Source: Acetobacter estunensis (GTDB lineage: Bacteria; Pseudomonadota; Alphaproteobacteria; Acetobacterales; Acetobacteraceae). Taken from it: DNA of 64,000 bases. Of the stretch, positions 30,957 through 38,664 are shown one piece after another. Within the stretch, counting starts at the first letter, position 1. The number at the start of each line of letters is the position of its first letter. The position numbers were made by a program, and so were the translations under genes. The DNA is taken from assembly GCF_019083805.1 (NCBI RefSeq), contig NZ_JAHRDV010000002.1, positions 124,001 through 188,000 on the forward strand, in the 5' to 3' direction. The notes under the pieces are model-generated. The model did no database searches. It saw only the letters and a list, made by a program, of their open reading frames with translations, and was not told where the DNA came from.

Positions 30957-31522
30957 GGGGCATTTTCTCACGACGGGCTGTTCTGCTGTCGTCACTGGCT
31001 GTCACCGCCTGCGCCGGATCTGGACTGGCGCCGATGTCTCCGCAGGATCGGCAGGACAGTGCCCGCGTGGAAGCGTGGCTCAACGCACTGAACGGACTGC
31101 AGTTGCCTTTCACCCAAATCTGGCCCGATGGTAGCCGTGGATCGGGCACACTCACTTATACGCCCGGGCACCTGCGGCTCGATTATGACGTGCCGCGCGG
31201 CATGACGTTGGTTGCGGGCGACGGACATCTGGTTCTCACCAATCCGCAATCCGGGGCAGTGACGCGCATGGGCCTGTCCCATACGCCGCTGGGGCTGCTT
31301 CTTGTCCGCCCAATCCGTTTGTCGGGTCCGGTCACGGTCACGGCCGTGCAACGTCAGCCGGGATGGATGCAGATTTCCATGGCGAAAACGGATCGGATGA
31401 CGGACGGTCTGCTGACGCTCCAGTTCCGCGATAATGGTGGCGTGCTGACGCTTGCTGGGCTGGTTCTGGTGGACGACCGGCAGCATGTGGTGCGGCTGGA
31501 GTTGGGAGATGCTGCCGGGTGA
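30953..31522 (+). CDS. LolA-like protein with lipoprotein signal
   Basis: 189 residues. The N terminus MRGIFSRRAVLLSSLAVTAC has a lipobox ending at Cys20, and the twin RR just before the hydrophobic core could even use TAT. The mature domain has the LolA/LppX half-barrel pattern: ALNGLQLPFTQIWPDGSRGSGTLTYTPGHLRLDYDVP (31088-31198), LVAGDGHLVLTNPQSGAVTRMGL and a C-terminal VLVDDRQHVVRLEL. Classical LolA is a soluble periplasmic carrier, so a lipid-anchored form is unusual. It may deliver or receive lipoproteins, or be a related protein of the LolA superfamily. Overlaps bolA by four bases. Confidence 0.8.
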   Translation: MRGIFSRRAVLLSSLAVTACAGSGLAPMSPQDRQDSARVEAWLNALNGLQLPFTQIWPDGSRGSGTLTYTPGHLRLDYDVPRGMTLVAGDGHLVLTNPQSGAVTRMGLSHTPLGLLLVRPIRLSGPVTVTAVQRQPGWMQISMAKTDRMTDGLLTLQFRDNGGVLTLAGLVLVDDRQHVVRLELGDAAG

Positions 31523-31601
31523 TTCTGCCATGAGCTGTATTGCTTACGTCTTTGATATGACAGTGGAAGCGCTCCAGAGTGTTTTGGGTAATAAATAATT
31601 A

Positions 31602-31607
31602 TATAAT
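31602..31607 (+). promoter_or_regulatory. Possible -10 element of the AT-rich orphan gene
   Basis: Exact TATAAT 25 bases before ATG 31632 in a stretch of almost pure A/T. No matching -35 hexamer at normal spacing. Confidence 0.3.
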
Positions 31608-31631
31608 CGATATTGATGAGGTGAGGTGGTC

Positions 31632-32231
31632 ATGAGTGGATTTGATTTTCTTGGCACGCATATTGCTTTAGGTTCTATTGTAATTGGCCTGATTGTGGGA
31701 ATTACTTCTGGAAGTTTAACACGATATATTTGGTATATAGTGCCACGTGTAATTGACTCCATATTGGAAGTTTTGCCATGGTCAAAAAGAAGACGCATTG
31801 CGAACACAGAGAAGAAAATAAAACGATACTATGTTGCGAGTATAAGAAATGAAGAAAAACTCTATTGGCTGCGACAATCGCACGCAAATATCGTTATTTC
31901 ATTTTGCATGGCATTTTTGTGTTTTGTTATTTCTATATGGGCTCTAGTTGGATTGGATTATGTATCTGTAATTTATAGAATATATGGAAAATCACATAAT
32001 ATAAACGATTTCAATAATCCCAAAATAGGTCCAGCAATTCAGTTTCTGATATCATCTATTGCAGGATCAGTATTCTTGATACAAACGATTTCTTCTATTT
32101 CGGTGTATTTGCAATATAATAACGCGTCAAAAACTGTTTCGAGTCTGGAGCAGAGGCTGGCAAAACTTACAGGTATGTCCTTGGAAGATATCCAGAAAAA
32201 ACACACTATATTTACTGAATCCAAATCTTGA
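31632..32231 (+). CDS. AT-rich orphan membrane protein, function unknown
   Basis: 199 residues; not recognised. Three hydrophobic segments are seen at about 9-35 (THIALGSIVIGLIVGITSGSL), 88-110 (IVISFCMAFLCFVISIWALVG) and 140-163 (IQFLISSIAGSVFLIQTISSI). Between the first and second is a basic cytoplasmic-type stretch (SKRRRIANTEKKIKRYY); the C-terminal 35 residues (NASKTVSSLEQRLAKLTGMSLEDIQKK, 32122-32202) look like an amphipathic or coiled-coil helix. GAGGTGG lies just before ATG 31632. GC content is far below that of every flanking gene and AT-ending codons dominate, which points to recent transfer. It sits directly beyond the 3' end of tRNA-Arg, a typical insertion position, but no integrase or flanking repeat is visible. 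Confidence 0.72.
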   Translation: MSGFDFLGTHIALGSIVIGLIVGITSGSLTRYIWYIVPRVIDSILEVLPWSKRRRIANTEKKIKRYYVASIRNEEKLYWLRQSHANIVISFCMAFLCFVISIWALVGLDYVSVIYRIYGKSHNINDFNNPKIGPAIQFLISSIAGSVFLIQTISSISVYLQYNNASKTVSSLEQRLAKLTGMSLEDIQKKHTIFTESKS

Positions 32232-32278
32232 CTGTTTTGTTGTGTATGTGTGCAAAATTATCATGCCGCAGAAGAATT

Positions 32279-32355
32279 TGGCGCGCCCTATTGGATTCGA
32301 ACCAATGACCCACAGCTTAGAAGGCTGTTGCTCTATCCAACTGAGCTAAGGGCGC
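32279..32355 (-). tRNA. tRNA-Arg (anticodon UCU)
   Basis: 77-base cloverleaf on the minus strand. Acceptor GCGCCCT/AGGGCGC, D-arm TAGCTCAGTTGGATAGAGC, anticodon stem ACAGC/GCTGT with loop CTTCTAA (anticodon TCT), T-arm with GGTTCGAATCC, discriminator G and an encoded CCA end. The 3' end points towards the AT-rich orphan gene. Confidence 0.95.
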
Positions 32356-32438
32356 GCAGGGGGCGAAGAAAACTCGCTCCATGGGCGGACCTTATCGGGC
32401 GTCCGCCCTTTAAACGTCAAGAGGCGACCATGGACGTC

Positions 32439-32747
32439 TCAGTGCGTCCAGTTCTGGATGCGGTTGGCTGCGAAATTGTCCGCGTAAACTTTTGCCTTGC
32501 GAATACGGGCGACAGGACGCTCCACTTCATAGGCAATGGCGTAACGGTTGGCGTAAGCTACAGCGCTTTCTTCGTTGGGAAAGCGCAGACGCAGTTGCGA
32601 CTGCGTATCGTGCTGGCTTCCGGTCCAACCCATAAGCGGAGTAGGGCGATGGGGGACGGACTGGCCGTATTCAAGAATCCAGTCATGCGTTCCAGCCTGA
32701 CCGGACTGGCCTGCACTTTTCGGTTTTCTGTAGATACGGGCCGTCAT
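32439..32747 (-). CDS. NDUFS4-like ETC complex I accessory subunit
   Basis: 102 residues. Pattern of the ETC complex I conserved region: ARIYRKPKSAGQSGQ at the start, then HDWILEYG, PLMGWTGSQHDTQSQLRLRFPNEESAVAYANRYAIAYEV (32517-32633). This is the bacterial homologue of the 18-kDa NDUFS4 accessory subunit of NADH:quinone oxidoreductase found in alphaproteobacteria. GGAG lies eight bases before ATG 32747; ATG 32753 is an alternative with poor spacing. It lies alone between two tRNA genes, away from any nuo cluster, as is common for this gene. Confidence 0.88.
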   Translation of the reverse strand: MTARIYRKPKSAGQSGQAGTHDWILEYGQSVPHRPTPLMGWTGSQHDTQSQLRLRFPNEESAVAYANRYAIAYEVERPVARIRKAKVYADNFAANRIQNWTH

Positions 32748-32786
32748 GGTCATCTCTCCGTGTGATGATGCCACCGTGTCACGAGA

Positions 32787-32863
32787 TGGTCGGGGCGCCC
32801 GGACTCGAACCGGGGGCCTCTTGTACCCAAAACAAGCGCGCTACCAGGCTGCGCCACGCCCCG
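32787..32863 (-). tRNA. tRNA-Pro (anticodon UGG)
   Basis: 77-base cloverleaf on the minus strand: acceptor CGGGGCG/CGCCCCG, anticodon stem CTTGT/ACAAG with loop TTTGGGT (anticodon TGG), T-arm GGTTCGAGTCC, discriminator A and encoded CCA. Lies 15 bases upstream-side of the murQ stop. Confidence 0.95.
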
Positions 32864-32878
32864 AACCTGTGGCGGAAA

Positions 32879-33799
32879 CTAGGTGGCTCGCCGCGCGGTG
32901 GCAAGTCCCAAATTCTTCAGCGCCCTTCGGAGGTTGCCGTCGGTGCGCGCGAGCGCCTCCTGCGCCTGCTCCACCGTGATACCACAGGCCACGAGAATTG
33001 CCGGCTTCACATGACCGTTGGTGGCATCCAGTGCGAATCGCGCCTGCTCATCGTCGCAGTTTGCCAGTGCCGTGACCATCCGCACGGCCCGGGTCCGCAG
33101 CTTGGCGTTACGGCTGTGCATATCCACCATTCGGGCGCGATAGACGCGGCCCAGCCCGGTCATGAGCGTGGTGGACAGCAGGTTCAGCACGATCTTCTGT
33201 GTTGTGCCGGCCTTCATGCGGGTGGAACCGGAGATCGGCTCCGCGCCTGTCTCCACTGTCACGGCATGTTCGGCTGCGGTCAGCAGAGGGGTGTCCGGCA
33301 CGTTGGCAAGGCCGATGGTCAATGCACCACGTTCGCGCGCAGCCTTTACACAGGCAATGGTGTAAGGCGTCCGGCCACTGGCTGCGATGCCCACTACAAC
33401 GTCCTGCGCACCGATATGCGCCTCCCGCACGCCATCCTGCGCGGCGGCCTCGTTGTCTTCGGCATTTTCCACGGCCTGAAGCAGAGCGCCGGTACCACCT
33501 GCGATCAGCACGATCATCCGTTCGGGGGGCCAGTTATAGGTTGGCTCCAGTTCCGCGCCATCCTGTGCCGCCAATCGGGCCGAGCTTCCCGCTCCAGCAT
33601 AGATCAGGCGACCGCCTGCCTTCAGACGGGGAAGAGCGGCTTCCACGGCGCGGGTAAGTGCGGGAAGAGCGCCCGAGACCACGGCGGCGGCGGCGAGTTG
33701 TGATTGCCACAGGGCATTGAGCTGCGTGCCGACGGGCCACGTGTCAAATTCATCGAAAGCGGAGTCGAATCCTTCGGTGGCGGGGAGGGAAGCGGACAT
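32879..33799 (-). CDS. murQ: N-acetylmuramic acid 6-phosphate etherase
   Basis: 306 residues, SIS-domain lyase that cleaves the lactyl ether of MurNAc-6-P to give GlcNAc-6-P in peptidoglycan recycling. Motifs: [41 protein letters not shown] segment, [38 protein letters not shown] block and [14 protein letters not shown]. The C-terminal tail resembles a small UBA-like helix bundle ([22 protein letters not shown]). ATG 33799 follows gpt by seven bases, so the two form an operon. No anmK or PTS gene is adjacent. Confidence 0.94.
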   Translation of the reverse strand: MSASLPATEGFDSAFDEFDTWPVGTQLNALWQSQLAAAAVVSGALPALTRAVEAALPRLKAGGRLIYAGAGSSARLAAQDGAELEPTYNWPPERMIVLIAGGTGALLQAVENAEDNEAAAQDGVREAHIGAQDVVVGIAASGRTPYTIACVKAARERGALTIGLANVPDTPLLTAAEHAVTVETGAEPISGSTRMKAGTTQKIVLNLLSTTLMTGLGRVYRARMVDMHSRNAKLRTRAVRMVTALANCDDEQARFALDATNGHVKPAILVACGITVEQAQEALARTDGNLRRALKNLGLATARRAT

Positions 33800-33806
33800 C
33801 GTGACT

Positions 33807-34289
33807 TCAGCTTTCCTGAGCGGCCTTGCGGGCCAGCGGCGGAATGAACAGAGGGGCCGTGTCCCATGGAAAGAGCACCCATGTGTCCTGTGGCACTTCC
33901 ACCACAAACAGATCGGTCAGCGGTTTGCCGCTTGGTTTGGCATACAGACAAGCGAAGGTGGCCTTGGGCAGTCTCTCACGCACAATCCGCGCCGTGACAC
34001 CGGAATCCACCAGATCGTCGATGACTAAAAAGCCTTCACCGTCTCCGGCGGCTTCCGGTGACTTGATGATTTTCGGTTCACCGCGTTCCTGCTCGTCATA
34101 GGTCACGACCGAAATGGTTTCCACAAGACGGCAATCGAGTTCGCGGGCGATGATGGCGGCGGGAATCAGGCCTCCGCGTGTCACAGCCACAACACCGCGA
34201 AACGGGCCTTTGGGCATCAGGGTCTCGGCCAGAATGCGGGCATCCCGATGGAGCTGGTCCCAGGTCACGGTTGCGTAGTTCGTCGCCAT
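33807..34289 (-). CDS. gpt: Xanthine (guanine) phosphoribosyltransferase
   Basis: 160 residues, type I PRTase for purine salvage. Motifs: VAVTRGGLIPAAIIAREL, the PRPP loop FLVIDDLVDSGVTARIVRE, and ATFACLYAKPSGKPLTDLFVVEVPQDTWVLFPWD (33867-33968), typical of Gpt. Start MATNYATVTWDQLHRDARILAE is standard. Upstream of murQ in a two-gene operon; the pairing with a cell-wall recycling gene has no obvious metabolic link. Confidence 0.94.
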   Translation of the reverse strand: MATNYATVTWDQLHRDARILAETLMPKGPFRGVVAVTRGGLIPAAIIARELDCRLVETISVVTYDEQERGEPKIIKSPEAAGDGEGFLVIDDLVDSGVTARIVRERLPKATFACLYAKPSGKPLTDLFVVEVPQDTWVLFPWDTAPLFIPPLARKAAQES

Positions 34290-34463
34290 TGGCCGCTGTC
34301 TTCCGTTCTATGGTCAGGCTGTCATGTGTCCGCTCCATGAAGGGAGCGAAGATGGTATGGCCGTATGGTTCCGTGGTGGCAACGTCCGGCTCAAGCATGA
34401 TGTGAAGGATTACCAACGCTCCCCCTCGTGCCAAGAGTGGAGGGGGCTGCTAGAGACACCTCC

Positions 34464-35690
34464 ATGCCAAACTCGACAGCAGCGCTTCTGCGCCATCCCG
34501 GTCTCATGCCCTGTCTGGTCGGTCGCAATGTAGCGGCCTTTTCTTCTCAGGTGCAGGCTGTGGCCGTTGCATGGCAGATCTATGCGCTGACCCATAGCGC
34601 TGCGGTGCTCGGGTTTGTCGGACTCGCGCAGTTCCTGCCCATGCTGTTTCTCACGCTGCCGGCCGGTCATGTGGCGGACCAGTTCGATCGACGCAGGATC
34701 GTGCTGTCATGTCAGGCCATTGAAGCGAGTGCGGCGTTGTTCATGGCCATCGGCTCATGGGAGGGCTGGATCGCACCTTGGGCGCTGTATGTGCTCGTGG
34801 CCCTGTTCGGCGCTTGCCGGGCGTTCGAAATGCCCGCGCAACAGACATTTCTGCCGTCCATCGTGCCGCCTGCACTCTTTCCGCAAGCGGCGGCCCTTTC
34901 GTCCTCGCTCTTTCAGGTGGCCTGCATTGCCGGTCCCTCTCTTGGGGGCGTGCTGTACGGACTGGGTGCGGATGTCTGTTACGCGTTGTGCGCTATCGGG
35001 TTCGCCATTTCCGCCTTTGCCACCGCCAGTCTGACATTCAAGGTATCCGAACGGCCACGCCAACCCGCCACATTGGCATCCGTGCTGGGGGGAATCTCTT
35101 TTCTCAAGAGTCGTCCGGCCATGCTGGGAGCGATCTCGCTCGATCTGTTCGCCGTTCTGCTTGGAGGCGCCACGGCTCTGCTTCCGGTCTATGCCTACGA
35201 CATCCTGCATGCGGGTCCGGTGTCGCTGGGGCTTCTGCGGGCCGGTCCTGCCATGGGAGCCGTGTTGATGGCGGCCATTCTCACGCGGTGGCCGCTGAAC
35301 CGGCATGCCGGGCGGGCGATGTTTCTTGCCGTGGCGATTTTTGGTATGGCCACCATCGTCTTCGGCATCTCGCATTCGATTCCGCTCTCCATTGCGGCTC
35401 TCATGGTGCTGGGAGCGGCGGATGTCGTCAGCGTGATGGTGCGCGGCGCTCTGGTACAGCTTGGTACGCCCGATGAGATGCGGGGGCGCGTTTCGGCGGT
35501 GAATATGCTGTTCATCGGTTCCTCCAATCAGCTTGGGGAGTTCGAGAGTGGAATGCTGGCAGCAGCCATTGGCACTGTTCCGGCTGTGGTCCTCGGCGGT
35601 GTCGGCACGCTTGTGGTGACGGCGGTGTGGATGCGTTTCTTCCCCGGCCTGCGTGATCTGGACCGTCTCAATGACATCAAACCCACCTGA
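34464..35690 (+). CDS. MFS transporter, EntS/multidrug exporter-like
   Basis: 408 residues with about 11-12 hydrophobic helices. Start MPNSTAALLRHPGLMPCLVGRNVAAFSSQVQAVAVAWQIYALTHSAA (34464-34604) and the LPAGHVADQFDRRRIVL loop (motif A-like), together with LGTPDEMRGRVSAVNMLFIGSSNQLGEFESG, match the EntS/MFS_3 branch of drug or siderophore exporters. Substrate unknown. ATG 34464 is preceded by a weak AGAGACACCTCC. Its last 20 bases overlap the Nudix gene, so the two are coupled. Confidence 0.88.
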   Translation: MPNSTAALLRHPGLMPCLVGRNVAAFSSQVQAVAVAWQIYALTHSAAVLGFVGLAQFLPMLFLTLPAGHVADQFDRRRIVLSCQAIEASAALFMAIGSWEGWIAPWALYVLVALFGACRAFEMPAQQTFLPSIVPPALFPQAAALSSSLFQVACIAGPSLGGVLYGLGADVCYALCAIGFAISAFATASLTFKVSERPRQPATLASVLGGISFLKSRPAMLGAISLDLFAVLLGGATALLPVYAYDILHAGPVSLGLLRAGPAMGAVLMAAILTRWPLNRHAGRAMFLAVAIFGMATIVFGISHSIPLSIAALMVLGAADVVSVMVRGALVQLGTPDEMRGRVSAVNMLFIGSSNQLGEFESGMLAAAIGTVPAVVLGGVGTLVVTAVWMRFFPGLRDLDRLNDIKPT

Positions 35691-36117
35691 GCCACGCGGC
35701 GGCGTTCTGGCGGTCTGCCGCAATCTTGCCGACGGGCGGTTCCTGCTCGTAAAACGTGCCAATGCGCCGGATGCCGGGTTGTGGGGATTTCCCGGGGGGC
35801 GGATTGAGCCGGGGGAAGACCTGTTCACAGCCGCTTCCCGCGAACTGGTCGAGGAAACCGGCGTACATGCACGAGCGGCTTCCGTGCTCACGGCGCTGGA
35901 TTCCATTCATCACGCGCCCGATGGCCAGCTCCTGTTCCATTACGTTATTGTGGCCATCCGCTGCGTGTTGCCCGAAGACGCGACCACGATCACGCCGCGT
36001 GCTAATGACGATGCGCTTGAGGCGAAGTGGTTCACACTCGACGAAATCGCCCAGATGGCGGGACAGAGCAGTCGAGGCGTTCTGGACCTCGCGCGGCTGG
36101 CGCAGAACGCATCCTGA
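35671..36117 (+). CDS. Nudix hydrolase
   Basis: 148 residues. The Nudix box is complete: GGRIEPGEDLFTAASRELVEETGV (35798-35869) with the REXXEE metal-binding glutamates. Surrounding LLVKRANAPDAGLWGFPGG and HYVIVAIRCVLP are typical of ADP-ribose/NADH pyrophosphatase-like or MutT-like enzymes; substrate not assignable. Starts inside the 3' end of the MFS gene. Confidence 0.92.
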   Translation: MTSNPPEPRGGVLAVCRNLADGRFLLVKRANAPDAGLWGFPGGRIEPGEDLFTAASRELVEETGVHARAASVLTALDSIHHAPDGQLLFHYVIVAIRCVLPEDATTITPRANDDALEAKWFTLDEIAQMAGQSSRGVLDLARLAQNAS

Positions 36118-36163
36118 AGGACAACCGCTTGCGTCCGCTGTCGCCCTTGTCTATCGCCCTTTC

Positions 36164-37102
36164 ATGAGCAGTACGAACGGGTCATCACCTGAGAACGCAT
36201 CTGCGGTGGAAGAGCGTCCTCTTTCTTCCACACCTGCGCCCATTACGGACGAGCCGCACGTTCAGGCCGAACTGGCTGGGGCAATGCCCGTTCTCGATCT
36301 TCGGCCCGAACGCGGCTTTGGCCATATCGTACACGCTCTGCGCGACATACGTGAGGGTGTGAGCCTGCTTCGGCTGGGCTGGACTCTGGGCTGGCTCGAT
36401 ATCTGTCAGCGCTATCGCGGTTCCCTGCTGGGACCGTTCTGGCTGACGCTTTCGACCGCCATTCTCGTAAGCGCGATGGGTGTGCTCTACGCCACGCTCT
36501 TTCATATCGATCTTGCGGTCTATCTCCCGTTCCTGTGTTTCTCGCTGGTGCTGTGGTCCTTCCTCGCGGGGACCGTGACGGAGGGCTGTGCCACCTTCAC
36601 CAACGCTTCGGGGCTTATCCACGCTATGCGCATGCCATTTTTCGTGCATGTCGAGCGCAGCGTGGTGCGCAATGTGCTGACCTTCCTGCACAGTGTGGGC
36701 GTGATCGTGATCCTGTTTCTCATCTTCCACGTCCGTCCGACGCTGGATTGGCAACTGCCGGTGGGAATGGGCCTCTGGCTGCTCGATCTGTTCGCGATCA
36801 CGCTGCTCATGGGAGTGCTGGGTGCGCGGTTCCGCGATATGCCGCCGATCGCCTCCAACGTCATGCAGATCCTCTTTTTCATCACGCCTGTTTTGTGGAA
36901 ACCGGATCTCATCACGCTGGGACGGCAGTACCTACTTCTGGACCCGTGCTATCCCTTGATCGAGGTGCTTCGAGGACCGTTTATGGGCAGCGCGGTGCGT
37001 CCTTCGATCTGGTGGACCGCGATAGTCTATAGCGTCGCGCTGTGGAGCGTCGCCTTTGGGCTGTTCGCGCGGATGCGCAGCCGTCTGGCCTATTGGGTGT
37101 AG
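36164..37102 (+). CDS. ABC-2 type polysaccharide export permease (Wzm-like)
   Basis: 312 residues. A roughly 60-residue polar N-terminal extension (Ser/Pro/Glu/Ala-rich) precedes six hydrophobic helices. The region LGWTLGWLDICQRYRGSLLGPFWLTLSTAILVSAMGVLYATLFH (36374-36505) and FITPVLWKPD..DPCYPLIEVLRGPFMG are typical of Wzm/KpsM-type permeases that export O-antigen or other glycans. It pairs with the ATPase five bases downstream. No glycosyltransferase cluster is adjacent, so the exported glycan is unknown. Confidence 0.9.
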   Translation: MSSTNGSSPENASAVEERPLSSTPAPITDEPHVQAELAGAMPVLDLRPERGFGHIVHALRDIREGVSLLRLGWTLGWLDICQRYRGSLLGPFWLTLSTAILVSAMGVLYATLFHIDLAVYLPFLCFSLVLWSFLAGTVTEGCATFTNASGLIHAMRMPFFVHVERSVVRNVLTFLHSVGVIVILFLIFHVRPTLDWQLPVGMGLWLLDLFAITLLMGVLGARFRDMPPIASNVMQILFFITPVLWKPDLITLGRQYLLLDPCYPLIEVLRGPFMGSAVRPSIWWTAIVYSVALWSVAFGLFARMRSRLAYWV

Positions 37103-37107
37103 AGCGC

Positions 37108-37866
37108 ATGGCGGCTGGCATCGAGGTTTCGAACCTCTCCATTTCTTTCCCGCTCTATCACGGTGATGCTCGGAGCCTGAAGAAGCGAACAAAAAAGCTC
37201 GTCGGAGGATTGAAGGTTTCACGCTTTCAGCGCGACGACCGAAACCGCGTGGTGGTGCGCGCCCTCTCCGATATCTCCTTTACCGTAAAACCGGGAGAAC
37301 GGCTCGGGCTGGTGGGGCGCAATGGCGCGGGCAAGACCACGTTGCTGCGGGCGCTAGGCGGTATTTACGAGCCGGTAGACGGTCGCGTGCTGGTGCGGGG
37401 GCGCCTGGGCACGCTGCTCGATACGTCTCTCGGTATGGATATCGAGTTGACGGGGCGTGAGAACATTCGCCTGCGGGGGTTGTTTGCCGGTCTTTCAAAG
37501 ACCGCCATCCGCGAGATCGAGAACGATGTCGAGACCTTTGCCGATCTCGGCACGTTCATGGACCTGCCGCTCAAGACCTACAGTTCCGGCATGGGGCTGC
37601 GGCTGGCCTTCGGGTTGGCCACGGCGATCCTGCCGGACGTGCTGGTGATGGACGAATGGTTCATGGCGGGCGACGCGGCGTTCATGCAAAAGGCCGCAGG
37701 CCGCATTGCCGGATTGGTGGAGGGGGCGGAAATCCTTGTCATCTCCAGTCATCTGCCCACTGTGCTGGAAAAATGGTGCACCCGCCTGATCTGGATGGAG
37801 CAGGGCAGGATCCGGATGGACGGGCCAGTGGACGAGGTTCTGCCTGCCTATCTTGCGGCCGGGTAA
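37108..37866 (+). CDS. Polysaccharide ABC exporter ATPase (Wzt/TagH-like)
   Basis: 252 residues. Walker A GLVGRNGAGKTTLLRALGG, glycan-transporter-type segment GTLLDTSLGMDIELTGRENIRLRGLFAGLSK (37407-37499), signature YSSGMGLRLAFGLATAILPDVLVMDEWFMAGD with Walker B (37577-37672), and the ISSHLP switch. It lacks the C-terminal carbohydrate-binding domain of O9-type Wzt, so export probably does not need a terminal cap signal. ATG 37108 is five bases after the permease. Confidence 0.93.
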   Translation: MAAGIEVSNLSISFPLYHGDARSLKKRTKKLVGGLKVSRFQRDDRNRVVVRALSDISFTVKPGERLGLVGRNGAGKTTLLRALGGIYEPVDGRVLVRGRLGTLLDTSLGMDIELTGRENIRLRGLFAGLSKTAIREIENDVETFADLGTFMDLPLKTYSSGMGLRLAFGLATAILPDVLVMDEWFMAGDAAFMQKAAGRIAGLVEGAEILVISSHLPTVLEKWCTRLIWMEQGRIRMDGPVDEVLPAYLAAG

Positions 37867-37960
37867 GACAAAGATCACTCCTGTGCCCTTAACAATGCCG
37901 CGTATTTTCCGGTAACGTATCGGAACGTTTTTCTCCTATGGAACCAGGGACCGCAGCCCA

Positions 37961-38662
37961 TTGCCAGAGACGACCAGACGCCGCTTCGTGACTGCTCTTG
38001 CCGGTACGACGGCGTTCTGGACGGTGGGAGGGCTGGAAGGCTGGCGTCAGGCCATCGCCGCTGAGACGAATGGTCCCTATACCCCGCGTTTCTTTACGAC
38101 CGAGGAATGGCGCTTCATCGAAGCCTCCTGTGAATGTCTTTTTCCGCGTGATGAAGTGGGGCCGGGCGCTCGCGATCTGGCCGTGCCGCGTTTCATCGAC
38201 CGGCAGATGGACACGCCATGGGGCAGGGGCGCTTTGTGGTACATGATGGCGCCTTTTGAGGCAGGGCCACCCAATCTTGGCTATCAGTTGCCGCTCGCAC
38301 CCCGCGATCTCTATCGCACAGGCATCGCGGGGGCGGAGCGCTACTGCGCCAAGGCATATGGAAAATCTTTTGCCGATCTGGATACCGACACGCAGATCGT
38401 CGTCCTGACGTCCTTCGAGAAAGACCCGATCGACCTTGACGAGGGACTGCCCGCTTCTCTGTTTTTCGAGCAACTCCTCGCCAATACATTGGAAGGGGCG
38501 TTCAGCGATCCACTTTACGGAGGCAACCGGCATCTGGGGGGATGGGTGATGCTCGGTTTTCCCGGCGCACGGGCTGACTTCATGGACTGGGTGGACCAGT
38601 ATGGCCCGTCCTATCCGCTGGGCAGTGTGGCCATCAACGGCGAGACGGCGAAGGGAGCCTGA
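37961..38662 (+). CDS. FAD-dependent membrane dehydrogenase, small subunit (gluconate 2-DH subunit 3 family)
   Basis: 233 residues. TAT-type leader (ETTRRRFVTALAGTTAFWTVGGLEGWRQAIAAE, 37967-38065) exports the folded complex; then the subunit 3 domain FFTTEEWRFIEASCECLFPRDEVGPGARDLAVPRFIDRQMD (38090-38212). This subunit chaperones and escorts the FAD large subunit through the membrane. The start is TTG 37961; the nearby ATG 37938 is out of frame. First gene of the S-L-C operon and two bases before the large subunit. Confidence 0.9.
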   Translation: MPETTRRRFVTALAGTTAFWTVGGLEGWRQAIAAETNGPYTPRFFTTEEWRFIEASCECLFPRDEVGPGARDLAVPRFIDRQMDTPWGRGALWYMMAPFEAGPPNLGYQLPLAPRDLYRTGIAGAERYCAKAYGKSFADLDTDTQIVVLTSFEKDPIDLDEGLPASLFFEQLLANTLEGAFSDPLYGGNRHLGGWVMLGFPGARADFMDWVDQYGPSYPLGSVAINGETAKGA

Positions 38663-38664
38663 GC

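Noticed and set aside
31523..31631. Search for a direct repeat of the tRNA-Arg 3' end marking the other side of an insertion
   Set aside because: No copy of the TTCGAATCC/acceptor sequence is visible here, so integration by tRNA recombination is not demonstrated.
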